Part shown: piece after piece, positions 52,096 through 60,791 of the stretch
Layout of the letters: each line of letters opens with the position of its first letter
Numbering within the stretch: the stretch's first letter is position 1
Assembly: GCF_040706535.1 (NCBI RefSeq)
Contig: NZ_JAPDRJ010000007.1
Span: forward strand, 14,493-78,492
DNA from: Lentisalinibacter orientalis
GTDB taxonomy: Bacteria > Pseudomonadota > Gammaproteobacteria > Steroidobacterales > Woeseiaceae
DNA: 64,000 bases
Reading direction: 5' to 3'
Position numbers and translations under genes: made by a program
The notes under the pieces: generated by a model
Database searches by the model: none
Told to the model about the DNA's origin: nothing
Seen by the model: only the letters and a program-made list of their open reading frames with translations

Positions 52096-54243
52096 ATGGA
52101 ACGCATCAGTTGGATATATAGGCCTCTGGCGGTCGTAGCCCTGATCTTACCGTTCATTGTCGCTGTCAGTGCAATAATACCTGACGTCATGGAGTACCGC
52201 GTACCGAGAGTCAGCTTAAGCGATTCAATCGCGGATGACTGTTACGCAAGCTATGCCGGCAGGGCTTCGATTCGTCAGAAAATCAATGCGGCGAGACTAG
52301 GTGTTCTAGGTGGAGTTACCGGAAGTTCGGCGATTTCTACGGCCGACAGGATGCTTACAGGAATACTGGAGCTTCCTGACTATTCGGCGCTTGAAATTGA
52401 GCTCCCTTTTGATGCAGCTGATCTGGAGAAAGGACCACCCTCACTACAACTCCGCATCGGAGCCCTCCTGATCGGGGATATTTTCCTGGAAGCTTACAAG
52501 CATTCTGGGACAGATGAATATCTTGACGCGGCAGTCAGTGTCGCGAATGCATTTCTCGCATATGAAGAAGGCAGATGGCTTCCAAAGGGCTTTCTCTGGA
52601 ACGATCATGCCGTCGCGGCGCGGTTGCTCTTTCTCACACGTCTCTTTGATGCGGTGGCAAGCCGTCATCGTTCCGATACGGATCAGCTTAGGTCAGTACT
52701 CAAGGGGATAGACAGAGGAATTAGACTCCTAGCGAAACCGTCCCAATTCACCTATCGAACGAACCATGGGATGGTGCAGAATCTGGCTATTCTGCACGCT
52801 TCCGCTTTCTGCAAAGAACTTCCTGCGGCTCGAGAGTTCGAATCTGTCGCGGCGGAACGGATAGCGGAGCAAATGGAAATCTACATGTCGCCAGAAGGGG
52901 TAGTTCCGGAACACTCTTCTGAGTACCAGGAGTTTGGCGTCGCCCTGGTGGAGAAGGCGATTTTTTACTTTGAGGAACTTGGCAGACCGGTGCCAACAGT
53001 TTGGCGAACGAAGCTTACAAATAGCCGAATTTTTCTGGAACACATTACGCGGCCAGACGGCAGTTTACCCCGTTATGGAAACTCGGGGGGGATATCAAAT
53101 CGAGAGCCGCCCTTGTCGGTCCGCAGCCCTCCTCTTTGGTTCAATGAGGATCTTGGACTATGGTCCTCATGGTTCGTTTCCGATGCCCACCTGTTTGTCC
53201 CTTGGCTGAACTTCCCCGGTGGCGCACATAAACATGCGGACGAAATGGCGGTCTTTTTTTGGTACGCAGGTGAGGAATGGTGGTCGGCGACGGGTTACTG
53301 GCCTTACGGTAAGGCGAATCAGGAGTGGGCTATTGGATGGGAAGGGAGTAATGCGCCCCGATGGGAGGGTGAGCGTTTCGATAGCTTGAGGAGCACGGAG
53401 GTCGTAGCCTCGACATCGACGAAAAGTGTTCAACTCCTACATCTGCGACGAACATTAGTAGACGGTCCGTCCATCGATAGGTTCATAATCACAGATGTGT
53501 GCGGGAAGTGGATGGTGATCGACGCGCCGACCGAGCCCTCATCGCGTATCGCCGAGACATCTTGGATGACAATGCCAGAAGTCTCAGTGTCATCCTCCTC
53601 AGACAGCGAATACTTGATGTCTAGCGGTCGAAGTACGGCGAGACTCCAACTGACGATTTTGCGGAGCCCGGACGTCACAAGCCAATGGGTGAGAGGCAGC
53701 GCTTCCCCCTATGCCGGTTGGGTGTCGATACGCAACGCGATCTTCGCGACTAACGCCATGACTTCTGAAATGCCCCCAGGATCGTGGATGGTGATGTCTT
53801 GGCAAACTGGATGCACAGAGCCTGATGTCCCGGTGGTAGATGCGTTCGAGTGGGGGGATATGGCGAATTGGACGCTCCGATACCGCACAGGTCACGGACC
53901 GAAGATCCTTGACTACCGTTTAGGAGAACTGGTCGTCAGTCATGAGGGCACTAGCACAATTGCCCGCTCCGTGGTGCGCAGGGGAGAGGGAAACGAGTCC
54001 CTGAACGGGATGGTCGAGCAGTTGACTTCTCTGGAGAAGAAGTACGATAGGCATCGCTATCTGTTGCCTTGGCGCATTCGCGCGATGAAGATTCTGTTGG
54101 GGCTAGCCATCGTCAATAGCATATTAGTTTTGGGCGTCGGCCTATTTGTCCGTGTTGAATGGAGAGCAGCTGCACGGTTCGGATCACTCCTGGTTTGGCT
54201 CACCGCGGCGGCATGGCTGCATTTCGCCTATTTCTCGCATTGA
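52096..54243 (+). CDS. Membrane-anchored heparinase II/III-like polysaccharide lyase
   Basis: 715 residues. An N-terminal membrane helix (LAVVALILPFIVAVSAIIP) is followed by an alpha-toroid domain (about 60-350, including YRTNHGMVQNLAILHASAF and EHSSEYQEFGVALVEKA) and the Hepar_II_III beta domain. The latter contains HKHADEMAVFFWYAGEEWWSATG (HxHxD, metal/catalytic) and GYWPYGKANQEWAI. Two hydrophobic helices end the protein. Enzymes of this family eliminate uronic-acid polysaccharides and often belong to exopolysaccharide loci, where they trim or degrade the polymer. It is isolated, with IS debris on both sides. Confidence 0.8.
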   Translation: MERISWIYRPLAVVALILPFIVAVSAIIPDVMEYRVPRVSLSDSIADDCYASYAGRASIRQKINAARLGVLGGVTGSSAISTADRMLTGILELPDYSALEIELPFDAADLEKGPPSLQLRIGALLIGDIFLEAYKHSGTDEYLDAAVSVANAFLAYEEGRWLPKGFLWNDHAVAARLLFLTRLFDAVASRHRSDTDQLRSVLKGIDRGIRLLAKPSQFTYRTNHGMVQNLAILHASAFCKELPAAREFESVAAERIAEQMEIYMSPEGVVPEHSSEYQEFGVALVEKAIFYFEELGRPVPTVWRTKLTNSRIFLEHITRPDGSLPRYGNSGGISNREPPLSVRSPPLWFNEDLGLWSSWFVSDAHLFVPWLNFPGGAHKHADEMAVFFWYAGEEWWSATGYWPYGKANQEWAIGWEGSNAPRWEGERFDSLRSTEVVASTSTKSVQLLHLRRTLVDGPSIDRFIITDVCGKWMVIDAPTEPSSRIAETSWMTMPEVSVSSSSDSEYLMSSGRSTARLQLTILRSPDVTSQWVRGSASPYAGWVSIRNAIFATNAMTSEMPPGSWMVMSWQTGCTEPDVPVVDAFEWGDMANWTLRYRTGHGPKILDYRLGELVVSHEGTSTIARSVVRRGEGNESLNGMVEQLTSLEKKYDRHRYLLPWRIRAMKILLGLAIVNSILVLGVGLFVRVEWRAAARFGSLLVWLTAAAWLHFAYFSH

Positions 54244-54531
54244 CAGGGTAAGCTGTGCCGACCGGAGTTGATGGATGCTCGTTATTCTCAGCGCTGCTAG
54301 CTATGGATCATCGAGCTGGATAACCTGCTGCGTGAGTTTCGGACCAAACTGAAACTTGAGATGGACGAACCTAATTTGACGAACACTTCTCGCCGATTTT
54401 ATGGACTGACTTAGGTTCGACGGACACTTCAGGCCTATTCTACGTGCAGATAGGAGTTGACCGTATCCCCGTAATTCGAGTCATGCGTGATGTGGGATTT
54501 CCCTGTATTTTGACCCAAGGGAGGTCCCGCG

Positions 54532-54786
54532 ATGAAGCGAAAGCGCTATACCGAAGAACAGATCATCTCGATACTGAAGGAGCATGAGGCCGGGGCCTCA
54601 GTACCTGATATCGCCAGGCGCCACGGAGTGGCCGAGAACATCGTCTACCGCTGGAAGTCGAAGTACGGCGGCATGGAAGTGTCCGAAGCCAAGCGGCTGC
54701 GCCAGCTCGAGCAGGAGACCGCACGGCTGAAGAAGCGGATGACGATGACGGAGCTATCTTCGGGTGAACAGGGTGGGGTTTATTGA
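54532..54786 (+). CDS. IS3-family OrfA (copy A)
   Basis: 84 residues: MKRKRYTEEQIISILKEHE, SVPDIARRHGVAENIVYRWKSKYGGM and EAKRLRQLEQETARLKKRM, the HTH_Tnp_1 domain plus leucine zipper. GGGAGG precedes the ATG. The last codons (TMTELSSGEQGGVY) are atypical, and the following region has lost the normal OrfA end. Confidence 0.85.
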   Translation: MKRKRYTEEQIISILKEHEAGASVPDIARRHGVAENIVYRWKSKYGGMEVSEAKRLRQLEQETARLKKRMTMTELSSGEQGGVY

Positions 54787-54857
54787 GCGCTTACGAAGAA
54801 GCTCCTGCCCGAGGCGGAGCTCGACAAGGCAGGGCTGACGGAGCTCCTTGAGGGAAA

Positions 54858-55003
54858 ATGGTGACGGCTGCGCAGCGGCGCCGGGCCGTGGAACACCTGA
54901 AGAGTCGCCGCTTCAGCGAACGTCGAGCTTGCCGGCTGGCCGGATTCAGTCGCTCGGCCACCTGACGCCCGCTGAAGGGCCGGAGTTCACCTCCAAAGCA
55001 ATG
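54858..55003 (+). pseudogene. IS3 OrfB N-terminal fragments (copy A)
   Basis: From the ATG at 54858: VTAAQRRRAVEHLKSRRFSE, RRACRLAGFSRSAT, then a stop. After a jump in sequence and frame, EGPEFTSKAM (from about 54976) corresponds to residues near 200 of a complete OrfB. So about 500 bases between these parts are missing. Confidence 0.8.
54995..55002. repeat. Target-site duplication, left copy (AAAGCAAT)
   Basis: AAAGCAAT at 54995-55002 is repeated at 58295-58302. It bounds the IS66-type unit, and removing one copy restores the IS3 OrfB sequence TSKAMFF. Eight bases is the duplication length of IS66-family elements. Confidence 0.75.
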
Positions 55004-55792
55004 GCAGCGCCCGACGCGGCGCCCTCCCTACCGACTGACAACAGCAATATTGGAGACCAAAGCAGTATCAACGCTGCGATACGGATTTCAAGGAGTGACG
55101 AAAGTTATTATCCATTCGTCGCGGAACAATATCCTGCCGCAACTGACGGAGATCCGGATAGCCAGTTTCTGGTCTGGCGGCTGATGGAGGCGTGCAGACC
55201 GCACCACTATTTATTTTCAAGCGATTCCTTCGAGGAAGTCTTGTCTCGCCTGAAGGCACCTTCTCCGGCAACCATCGAGAGATTGAGAAGAACCTGGGCC
55301 CGTTGCAGCGAACTCCACGCCCACACATCGGATTTTTTAGATTAGGAGCGATTCCTTGCGGATGCCGCGGAAAGCGGCCATCCGTATGCTCAGTTAGAGG
55401 TTGCATTAAATCGCCTAGCCAATGGAGAGCCGCGGGAGACTGTAGCACCGTTACTGGCCTCAGCTCTCAGCTCCGCCACCGCGGACGTGATTTTCGACAT
55501 GTCTGCCGCTGCCGTTAAGCCCGACGATCCCGAATCGGCGATTGACGGCGCTGCTTGGATGCTCGCAGGATGTCATCTGGGCGCCGACTGCGGTCCCAAC
55601 GGCTACCGAATGCAGCAGTTCTGCCAGTTCTCTACAGAGTGTGGCGTCGGAGAATCGGTCGACGACTTCATCCTACGTCAGTTCGGTCAAGATACATACG
55701 ATCAGGCCGAACGGCGCGCCGAAGAAATACTCTCCAATCTAGGCAACGGTAAGATCGCTCCGCTTATCTCGGACTGGATCGAAGCCAATTAA
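55004..55792 (+). pseudogene. Passenger gene of the IS66 unit, with in-frame TAG
   Basis: A frame open from the very left end of the unit reads through PDAAPSLPTDNSN, SRSDESYYPFVAEQYPAATD, QFLVWRLMEACRPHHYLF and HTSDFLD to a TAG at 55343-55345. In the same phase it continues ERFLADAAESGHPYAQLEVALNRLA, MSAAAVKPDDPESAIDGAAW, CHLGADCGPNGYRMQQFCQF and ends ISDWIEAN at 55792. Together about 260 residues, helical, Ala-rich, like cytoplasmic or secreted repeat (Sel1/TPR-like) proteins of unknown function. A native start codon is not obvious: the ATG at 55001 spans the insertion junction. So it may be 5'-truncated as well as interrupted. Confidence 0.55.
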
Positions 55793-55925
55793 CCAATCCG
55801 CCTGCCCGCCAGTTAGCCTCCTGCCGAAGCGTCACGCCACTTCTGCATTACGCACAGCTCTGCAAACCGGTCTTTATTCCGTATCCGTTGCATTGACGGC
55901 AGGTGTCGGTGCTGCGCGGCTCGGA

Positions 55926-57530
55926 TCATGATACCTGTGCCGAGTCAACGGTGTCATTCGGGACGGGCAGCAAGGCTTCGATCTCTTCGACCGATGTCGC
56001 CTGCGGCAACTCGGTGAACACTGTCCGTAGATATCCGTAGGGTTCGATGCCATTAGCCTTGGCCGTCTCTATCAGACTGTAGAGATTCGCACTCGCGTTG
56101 GCGCCGGCTACGGTGTCGCAGAACAGGAAGTTCTTGCGGCCAATGACGAACGGCCGGATCGCGTTCTCGGTCAGGTTGTTGTCGATCCGCAGGCGCCCGT
56201 CCTCGACGTAGACGATGAGCTTTGGCCACTGTTTGTGGGCGTAGTTCATCGCCTTGCCGAGCGCCGAGCGCGGCGGCACGATCGGCAGATGCTCGTCTAG
56301 CCAGGTCCGGATGTCCTCGAGCAAGGGCTCGGCTCGCTCTTGGCGGACCCGCTGCCGTTCTTCGGCGGACAAGACCTTGGTCTCCCGCTCGATCCGGTAC
56401 AGTTGCTGGATCTTCGCCATGGCCACGCCGGCCAGCGAGGCCTTGCGCTTCTCCGGGCCGAGCAGTCCCTGGGCTTTGATCGCCTCGTCAAACTTGCGCC
56501 GGACGTGCGCCCAGCAGCCGACCGCGGTCAGGCCGTACTCGGCGCAGACCTTGCCGTAAGCCTCGTAGCCGTCGGTCAGCAGATAGCTGGAGAAGCCTTC
56601 CAACAAGCGGATCGGCACGCGTTGTGATCGCGACGGGTCGTAGTCGTAGAGCAGGATCGGGTGGTCCGGCGGCCCGCCGCGCTGTACCCAGAGGTAGGAC
56701 TGGCTTTCCGCCGGTTTTCCGGGTTCTTTCAGCACCTGCAGCCGGGTCTCGTCCATGGCGACGATGTCGTAGGCCAGTAGCCGCTCTCGAAGCAGGTTGA
56801 TCAGCGGCTGCACGAGTTCGCCCGCCTTCACCATCCAGTGCGCCAGCGTCGATCGCGGCAGCGTAACGCCGATCCGGGCGAGCTTCTTCTCCTGCCGGTA
56901 GAGCGGCAGGCCGTCGACGTACTTGGCGACCGCGACATGCGCGAGCGTCCCCGGCGAGGCCAGGCTCCGCGGGATCGGCTGGTTGGGCATGGGCGCTGTC
57001 ACCGGCTTGCCGTCACAGGCCTTGCAGGCGTAGGTCTTGCGAACGTGACGCAGGACCTGCACCCGGGCCGGCTGAATATCGAGCTGCTCGGTGACCTTCT
57101 CGCTGATCGCGGTCAGCTCGGACTGGCACTCGCCGCACTGCCAGCCGACCTCGTCGATCTCGTGGACGATCTCGACCCTGGGGAACGCCTTCGGCAGCGG
57201 TCGGCGGGCGCCCTTGGCGCGCCGATGGGCCGGCACCGCCACGGTGCCGAGGAGATCGGGTTGTTCAGTGTCGGGATCATCGCTTTCTCTAGCCGCCGCC
57301 TCGGCCTCGTTGAACGCCAGTGCCAGCTGGTCGATCGAGAAGCGCTCGCTGCGCGTGCCGAAGTGCTGGTGCCGGGCCAGCCGGATCTGCTCCAGGAGCT
57401 GGTCGATGAACAGCGACTGTTGCTCGAGCTTCTGCTGCTGCTCGATAACCAACTGGCGGAGCTCGGCGACGCTTGTCGGCAATCCTGCCGTGTACCCCTT
57501 CGTCTCGTTGTCGATTTGTCGCTGGTCCAT
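55926..57530 (-). CDS. tnpC: IS66 family transposase TnpC
   Basis: 534 residues, full length. A coiled-coil N-terminus (LRQLVIEQQQKLEQQSLFIDQLLEQIRL) is followed by the HFGTRSERF motif, a zinc-finger-like CGECQSEL / CKACDG region, and the DDE domain: VAMDETRL (Asp), LTDGYEAYGKV (Asp), CWAHVRRKF and LTENAIRPF (Glu), ending with the IS66 C-terminal domain (YSLIETAKANGIEPYGYLRTVF). All catalytic residues are present, so the enzyme could be active. It follows tnpB directly. Confidence 0.95.
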   Translation of the reverse strand: MDQRQIDNETKGYTAGLPTSVAELRQLVIEQQQKLEQQSLFIDQLLEQIRLARHQHFGTRSERFSIDQLALAFNEAEAAARESDDPDTEQPDLLGTVAVPAHRRAKGARRPLPKAFPRVEIVHEIDEVGWQCGECQSELTAISEKVTEQLDIQPARVQVLRHVRKTYACKACDGKPVTAPMPNQPIPRSLASPGTLAHVAVAKYVDGLPLYRQEKKLARIGVTLPRSTLAHWMVKAGELVQPLINLLRERLLAYDIVAMDETRLQVLKEPGKPAESQSYLWVQRGGPPDHPILLYDYDPSRSQRVPIRLLEGFSSYLLTDGYEAYGKVCAEYGLTAVGCWAHVRRKFDEAIKAQGLLGPEKRKASLAGVAMAKIQQLYRIERETKVLSAEERQRVRQERAEPLLEDIRTWLDEHLPIVPPRSALGKAMNYAHKQWPKLIVYVEDGRLRIDNNLTENAIRPFVIGRKNFLFCDTVAGANASANLYSLIETAKANGIEPYGYLRTVFTELPQATSVEEIEALLPVPNDTVDSAQVS

Positions 57531-57887
57531 CTACAGTACCCGGTGATGCAGCAGGGATCCGTTGGCCTGAGTCACCGTCAGCGGGTAGCCGTCGAGCAAC
57601 CAGTTGATCTCCTGTACTGTCAATTTCAACACCGAGTCGGATCCTGACAAGGGCCACTTGAAGCGGGACTTCTCGAGGCGCTTCATCCACAGCACGAAGC
57701 CGTTGCCTTCCCAGGCGACCATCTTGACCAGCGTCCGGGCCCGGTTGCAGAAGATGTAGAGATCGGCACTGAAGGGATCCCGGCCCATCTCACCCTCGAC
57801 AATCGAAACCAGGCCGTTAATGGCCTTCCTCATGTCGACAGGTTGCCGGTGCAGGTGGATGCGGACATCCCCTGAGGGGCGGATCAT
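57531..57887 (-). CDS. tnpB: IS66 accessory protein TnpB (Orf2)
   Basis: 118 residues from the ATG at 57887, which overlaps the tnpA stop (ATGA). Motifs: VRIHLHRQPVDMRKAINGLV, DPFSADLYIFCNRARTLVKMVAWEGNGFVLWMKRLE, FKWP. This is the conserved IS66 Orf2 of unknown biochemical role, needed for transposition. Confidence 0.93.
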   Translation of the reverse strand: MIRPSGDVRIHLHRQPVDMRKAINGLVSIVEGEMGRDPFSADLYIFCNRARTLVKMVAWEGNGFVLWMKRLEKSRFKWPLSGSDSVLKLTVQEINWLLDGYPLTVTQANGSLLHHRVL

Positions 57888-58219
57888 TGCAGGCGGCTCG
57901 CCGTGAGGACCAGCGCCTCGAGCTGCTCGGGCCCGAGATCGCCGTGCCATTCCACGCGCACGCCGTTCGGAAGCACCAGGCTCATGCCTAGGGGACGGGA
58001 CGGCGCGATGACGCGGACAAAGCCGCCGCTGGCCTCACCAGCAGCAGGAACACTGAGTAAACCACGGCGCGCCAGGATGCCCTTCCAGGAATAGAGCTCT
58101 TTGGACTTCAGGCCCTCGGACCGGGCGTAGTCGGCAATGCTGCCGTCGAAGGCCTCAGCCGCCTGGATGTGATCCAGCCAGTACTGTTGGCGTTCGGTGA
58201 TCGGTGTGTCGCTCATCAT
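57884..58219 (-). CDS. tnpA: IS66 accessory protein TnpA
   Basis: 111 residues: QYWLDHIQAAEAFDGSIADYARSEGLKSKELYSWKGILARRG is the helix-turn-helix of IS66 Orf1, and a C-terminal beta segment (VLPNGVRVEWHGDLGPEQLEAL) follows. It is 75 bases from the right terminus of the element. Full length. Confidence 0.93.
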   Translation of the reverse strand: MMSDTPITERQQYWLDHIQAAEAFDGSIADYARSEGLKSKELYSWKGILARRGLLSVPAAGEASGGFVRVIAPSRPLGMSLVLPNGVRVEWHGDLGPEQLEALVLTASRLQ

Positions 58220-58294
58220 CGGCTCCTTTAGACAAAGCAGGAGCGTGATCGATCACGAATCAGCCGAAAAGGGTGCCGTTAACGCACCGCTTAC

Positions 58295-58500
58295 AAAGCA
58301 ATGTTCTTCGGAGTCAGCGCAGCGGCGTGAAGCTGCACTTCATCCAGCCAGGTAAACCGACACAGAACGCGTTCATCGAGAGCTTCAAAGGCAAGTTCCG
58401 CGAGTATTGTCTGGACCTGATCTGGTTCGCCAGTCTGGACGATGCCAGGGGGACCATCGAGGACGGGAGAAGACAATACAACCACGTCAGACCGCATTGA
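58295..58500 (+). pseudogene. IS3 OrfB C-terminal fragment (copy A)
   Basis: After the right AAAGCAAT copy the OrfB of the split IS3 resumes: MFF, a one-base deletion, SQRSGVKLHFIQPGKPTQNAFIESF (catalytic Glu present), then KGKFREYCLDLIWFASLDDARGTIEDGRRQYNHVRPH. Near-identical sequence lies in copy B at 63.27-63.46 kb. Confidence 0.85.
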
Positions 58501-58604
58501 TCACTAGGCAGTAAGCCCCCTGCTCCCTGCCGTGTTCGCTTGTGAAGCTGCCTGATATGCTCAATCTCCCACATCAGACGTGGCTTACTTCACGGACGGT
58601 CAGT

Positions 58605-58889
58605 TGCGACGCGTGCCTGATGGATAACCAGATCGGACCGGGCTAAAGTGAACCTGATAAGCTTCCCGGCGCTTCGACGCCGAGACGGTGATGAGGGCTT
58701 CAGCGGCGAATATGCCATCAGGGCCGGCGTTTAGTCTCCAATAATAGGCCGGATATATGACCGCGGCGATTCTGTTCTATCGGTCGGCGCACGCGTTGCT
58801 TCTAGGCGGGAGTCCATATAGGAAGCTTACGGCACGCAGACCTTCGAGGCGGCTTCACTGTGAATCAGGACTGTATGCAAAAAATCGGG
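58605..58889. other. Spacer between IS3 remnant and TPR gene
   Basis: 285 bases with no recognisable gene or RNA. It directly follows the IS3 right end and precedes the convergent stop of the TPR gene. Confidence 0.35.
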
Positions 58890-59567
58890 TCACTCCAAAT
58901 TCCAACCATACCCTACTGCCTCCAGCCTCTTTTTGAGGCCGGGAAGAGGGTAGCCGTTTTTGTAAGCTAGCTTTGCGGATTCACGCGCGGCTCGGTAGTC
59001 TCCGAGTTCAAAGAGACTTAATCCGAGATTGTATTGTAGCTCCGCATTTTCCGGCATCAATGATTCTGCTTGGCGGTACTCTTTTACGGCCGCACTATGC
59101 GCATCACGAATCGCAAAGTGCAAGCCAAAAAGCATTCGAACCACTGGATCGTTTGGCCTGAACGCAAGTGCGCGCTCAAAATAGCATCGGGCCGTGTTCC
59201 ATCTTGAAACGCCATGGGTCAGCTCGTAGCGTGAGATAGCATAAAGTGCGCGATGGTGGTTTGGGACCGCACGCAGCGTGTAATCCAAATCCCCTGCCGG
59301 ATCTGTTTGAGACTGCCCACTCTCAAGGCGCTCAACCTTCGCCGTGAAATGGTACGCCTCCACCATCGGGATCTTAGCGCGGTCTTCGCGAGCCTTCTGA
59401 TCATTGTAGTCGTACGGCCCCACCCCATTATCGAAGGGATTGCCGCAGTCCCCCCCCCCTAGCACAGGGTTGGCACCCAAGAGACACCAGAGCAATATTG
59501 GACCGACTACGCGTAGTCCGGCCGACCGCGTGCCGAAAACCCTCCTGCTCACATGGCGCTTTCTCAT
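58890..59567 (-). CDS. Exported TPR protein
   Basis: 225 residues. Twin-basic start (MRKRHVSRRVF) and a hydrophobic segment (VVGPILLWCLLGANPVLG) form a signal peptide. The mature N-terminus, GDCGNPFDNGVGPYDYND, then HFTAKVERLESGQS, GGDLDYTL-like AGDLDYTLRAVPNHHRAL and ARCYFERALAFRPNDPVVRML, is a recognisable family of periplasmic TPR proteins in exopolysaccharide contexts. Two or three TPR units (about 110-215) follow. It probably scaffolds an envelope complex. Lies 54 bases after the convergent-side lyase gene, on the same strand, so they could be one operon. Confidence 0.7.
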   Translation of the reverse strand: MRKRHVSRRVFGTRSAGLRVVGPILLWCLLGANPVLGGGDCGNPFDNGVGPYDYNDQKAREDRAKIPMVEAYHFTAKVERLESGQSQTDPAGDLDYTLRAVPNHHRALYAISRYELTHGVSRWNTARCYFERALAFRPNDPVVRMLFGLHFAIRDAHSAAVKEYRQAESLMPENAELQYNLGLSLFELGDYRAARESAKLAYKNGYPLPGLKKRLEAVGYGWNLE

Positions 59568-59621
59568 CTCACAATCGTAGTGTCGCCCAATACCAAAATT
59601 ACAGATTGGTGGCTCGAAGCG

Positions 59622-60791
59622 TTAGTCAGCAATAAGGTCGTTCGGTGGATTTGGCGTCAAAGCCGGTTGAAAGTTGCCGGCAACACCTACCGGGGTCGTC
59701 GCCACAACCATCTGATCTATATATACCTCGGTTCCGCCCGGCGAACATGGCCCGACAAACTCGCCCCCGAAATGCACGTTGAGCCATACCAGCCTCACAT
59801 GTAGATTGTCATGGCCGATCTTGCGCCAGACCATATTAGTCTTCTCGAACGCCAGCTCCCCGTCAACCCAGCCTCGTAGGACACCATCATCCTTACCTGG
59901 CGTGTTCATACTCACTTGCATCTCGATCGCATGCCAGACACCATTCTCCAAATCACCTACATTGTCGAAACCACAGGTACCAACCACGTCGGGACCAGAA
60001 TCACACGCGACGATCTTGTCCGTGGGGCAGTTTTGATCCTGATTATGAGTTACTTCGCAAGTCCTGCCGCTTTGCCTATTGGTATCTGCATCCCATACTG
60101 CGTGATCGCCCCACAAACCGTTTTGATATGGATGGTAGGCGTAGGTGCCGAACCGGGTACTCGCCTGGGTATTTTCCTCACACGCGAATGTGCAGGACTT
60201 GAAGAGGGACCGCGCCGACCAGCAATTGAGTCCGTCTGACGGATTACCACCATTTCCGCACTGCTCCTCTGGCCAAGCTCTAGGATCGGCAAGACCCGGG
60301 AACTTACCTCCATCCCCTGCAGAGCTGCCATCTGATTTGCACAGTGCTGGGTCAAAATTGTCCCCAAGCTTCAAATAGTACCGAAAATACAGATTATCAG
60401 GCTTCAGTCCGGCTTCCTCCAAAGGCCAAGCTACCGCGACTCCGCAGCACTCATACTGCGGGATTTCGATTCGAATACAATTCCCGCTGACGCACTGATC
60501 TGTTTCTGTTGATACTTTTGTGAATCGGTCTTCTTCCGCCGGATAGAAGTTTCGAGAGCCGTCCTTCAGGTATCCTTTCCCTTTCCAGAAGTCCGCGGTT
60601 TCAAATGGCTCGCAGTAGAGCACCCCATCAGATCCCGCCAGTGCCTCATCAGCGCCGCGACAATCACTGTATGACACTTCTTCCGCCCCGGCACTCGCCC
60701 AAGCCAGCAGACCGTAAGTAGCGAAGAAAATCAAAGACCTAATCGTGGATGCCAGATTACTAATCACGTTCTTCACGCCTCCGAATGTCAT
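59622..60791 (-). CDS. Secreted PL14-like polysaccharide lyase (concanavalin-like fold)
   Basis: 389 residues with a signal peptide ending near WASAGAEE. The domain reads like alginate/glucuronan lyases of family 14: NLYFRYYLKLGDNFD, GGKFPGLADPRAW, NCWSARSLFKS, TYAYHPYQNGLWGDH, NGVWHAIEMQVSMNTPGKDDGVLRGWVDGELAFEKTNMVWR and VWLNVHFGGEFVGP, ending EVYIDQMVVAT. Several Cys pairs suggest disulfides in the periplasm or outside. The upstream region carries a perfect CRP-type site 162 bases before the start. Substrate likely a uronate polymer; not proven. Confidence 0.65.
   Translation of the reverse strand: MTFGGVKNVISNLASTIRSLIFFATYGLLAWASAGAEEVSYSDCRGADEALAGSDGVLYCEPFETADFWKGKGYLKDGSRNFYPAEEDRFTKVSTETDQCVSGNCIRIEIPQYECCGVAVAWPLEEAGLKPDNLYFRYYLKLGDNFDPALCKSDGSSAGDGGKFPGLADPRAWPEEQCGNGGNPSDGLNCWSARSLFKSCTFACEENTQASTRFGTYAYHPYQNGLWGDHAVWDADTNRQSGRTCEVTHNQDQNCPTDKIVACDSGPDVVGTCGFDNVGDLENGVWHAIEMQVSMNTPGKDDGVLRGWVDGELAFEKTNMVWRKIGHDNLHVRLVWLNVHFGGEFVGPCSPGGTEVYIDQMVVATTPVGVAGNFQPALTPNPPNDLIAD

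Larger units (their letters stand above)
55003..58294. mobile_element. IS66-family transposon with extra gene
   Basis: A 3292-bp unit flanked by AAAGCAAT direct repeats. The right end, read inward, is GTAAGCGGTGCGTTAACGG followed by CACCC, a standard IS66 terminus. The left end, GGCAGCGCCCGACG, then CGGCGCCC, matches it imperfectly (G..AGCG at the tip and CGGCxCCC two bases offset). It carries tnpA, tnpB and tnpC on the minus strand and, unusually, a non-transposase gene on the plus strand beside the left end. Inserted in an IS3 OrfB. Confidence 0.7.
54458..58604 (+). mobile_element. IS3-family remnant (copy A) split by an IS66-type insertion
   Basis: The left end begins TTGACCGTATCCCCG and the right end, read inward on the minus strand, CTGACCGTCCGTGAAG; both continue to TGATGTGGGA, forming imperfect inverted repeats. 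Between them: OrfA (54532-54786), OrfB N-terminus (54858-54960), a deletion of about 170 codons, the OrfB fragment GPEFTSKAM (to 55003), a 3.3-kb IS66-type unit, and the OrfB C-terminus (from 58295). A second copy of the same family, inverted, is at 63135-63856. Non-functional. Confidence 0.75.
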
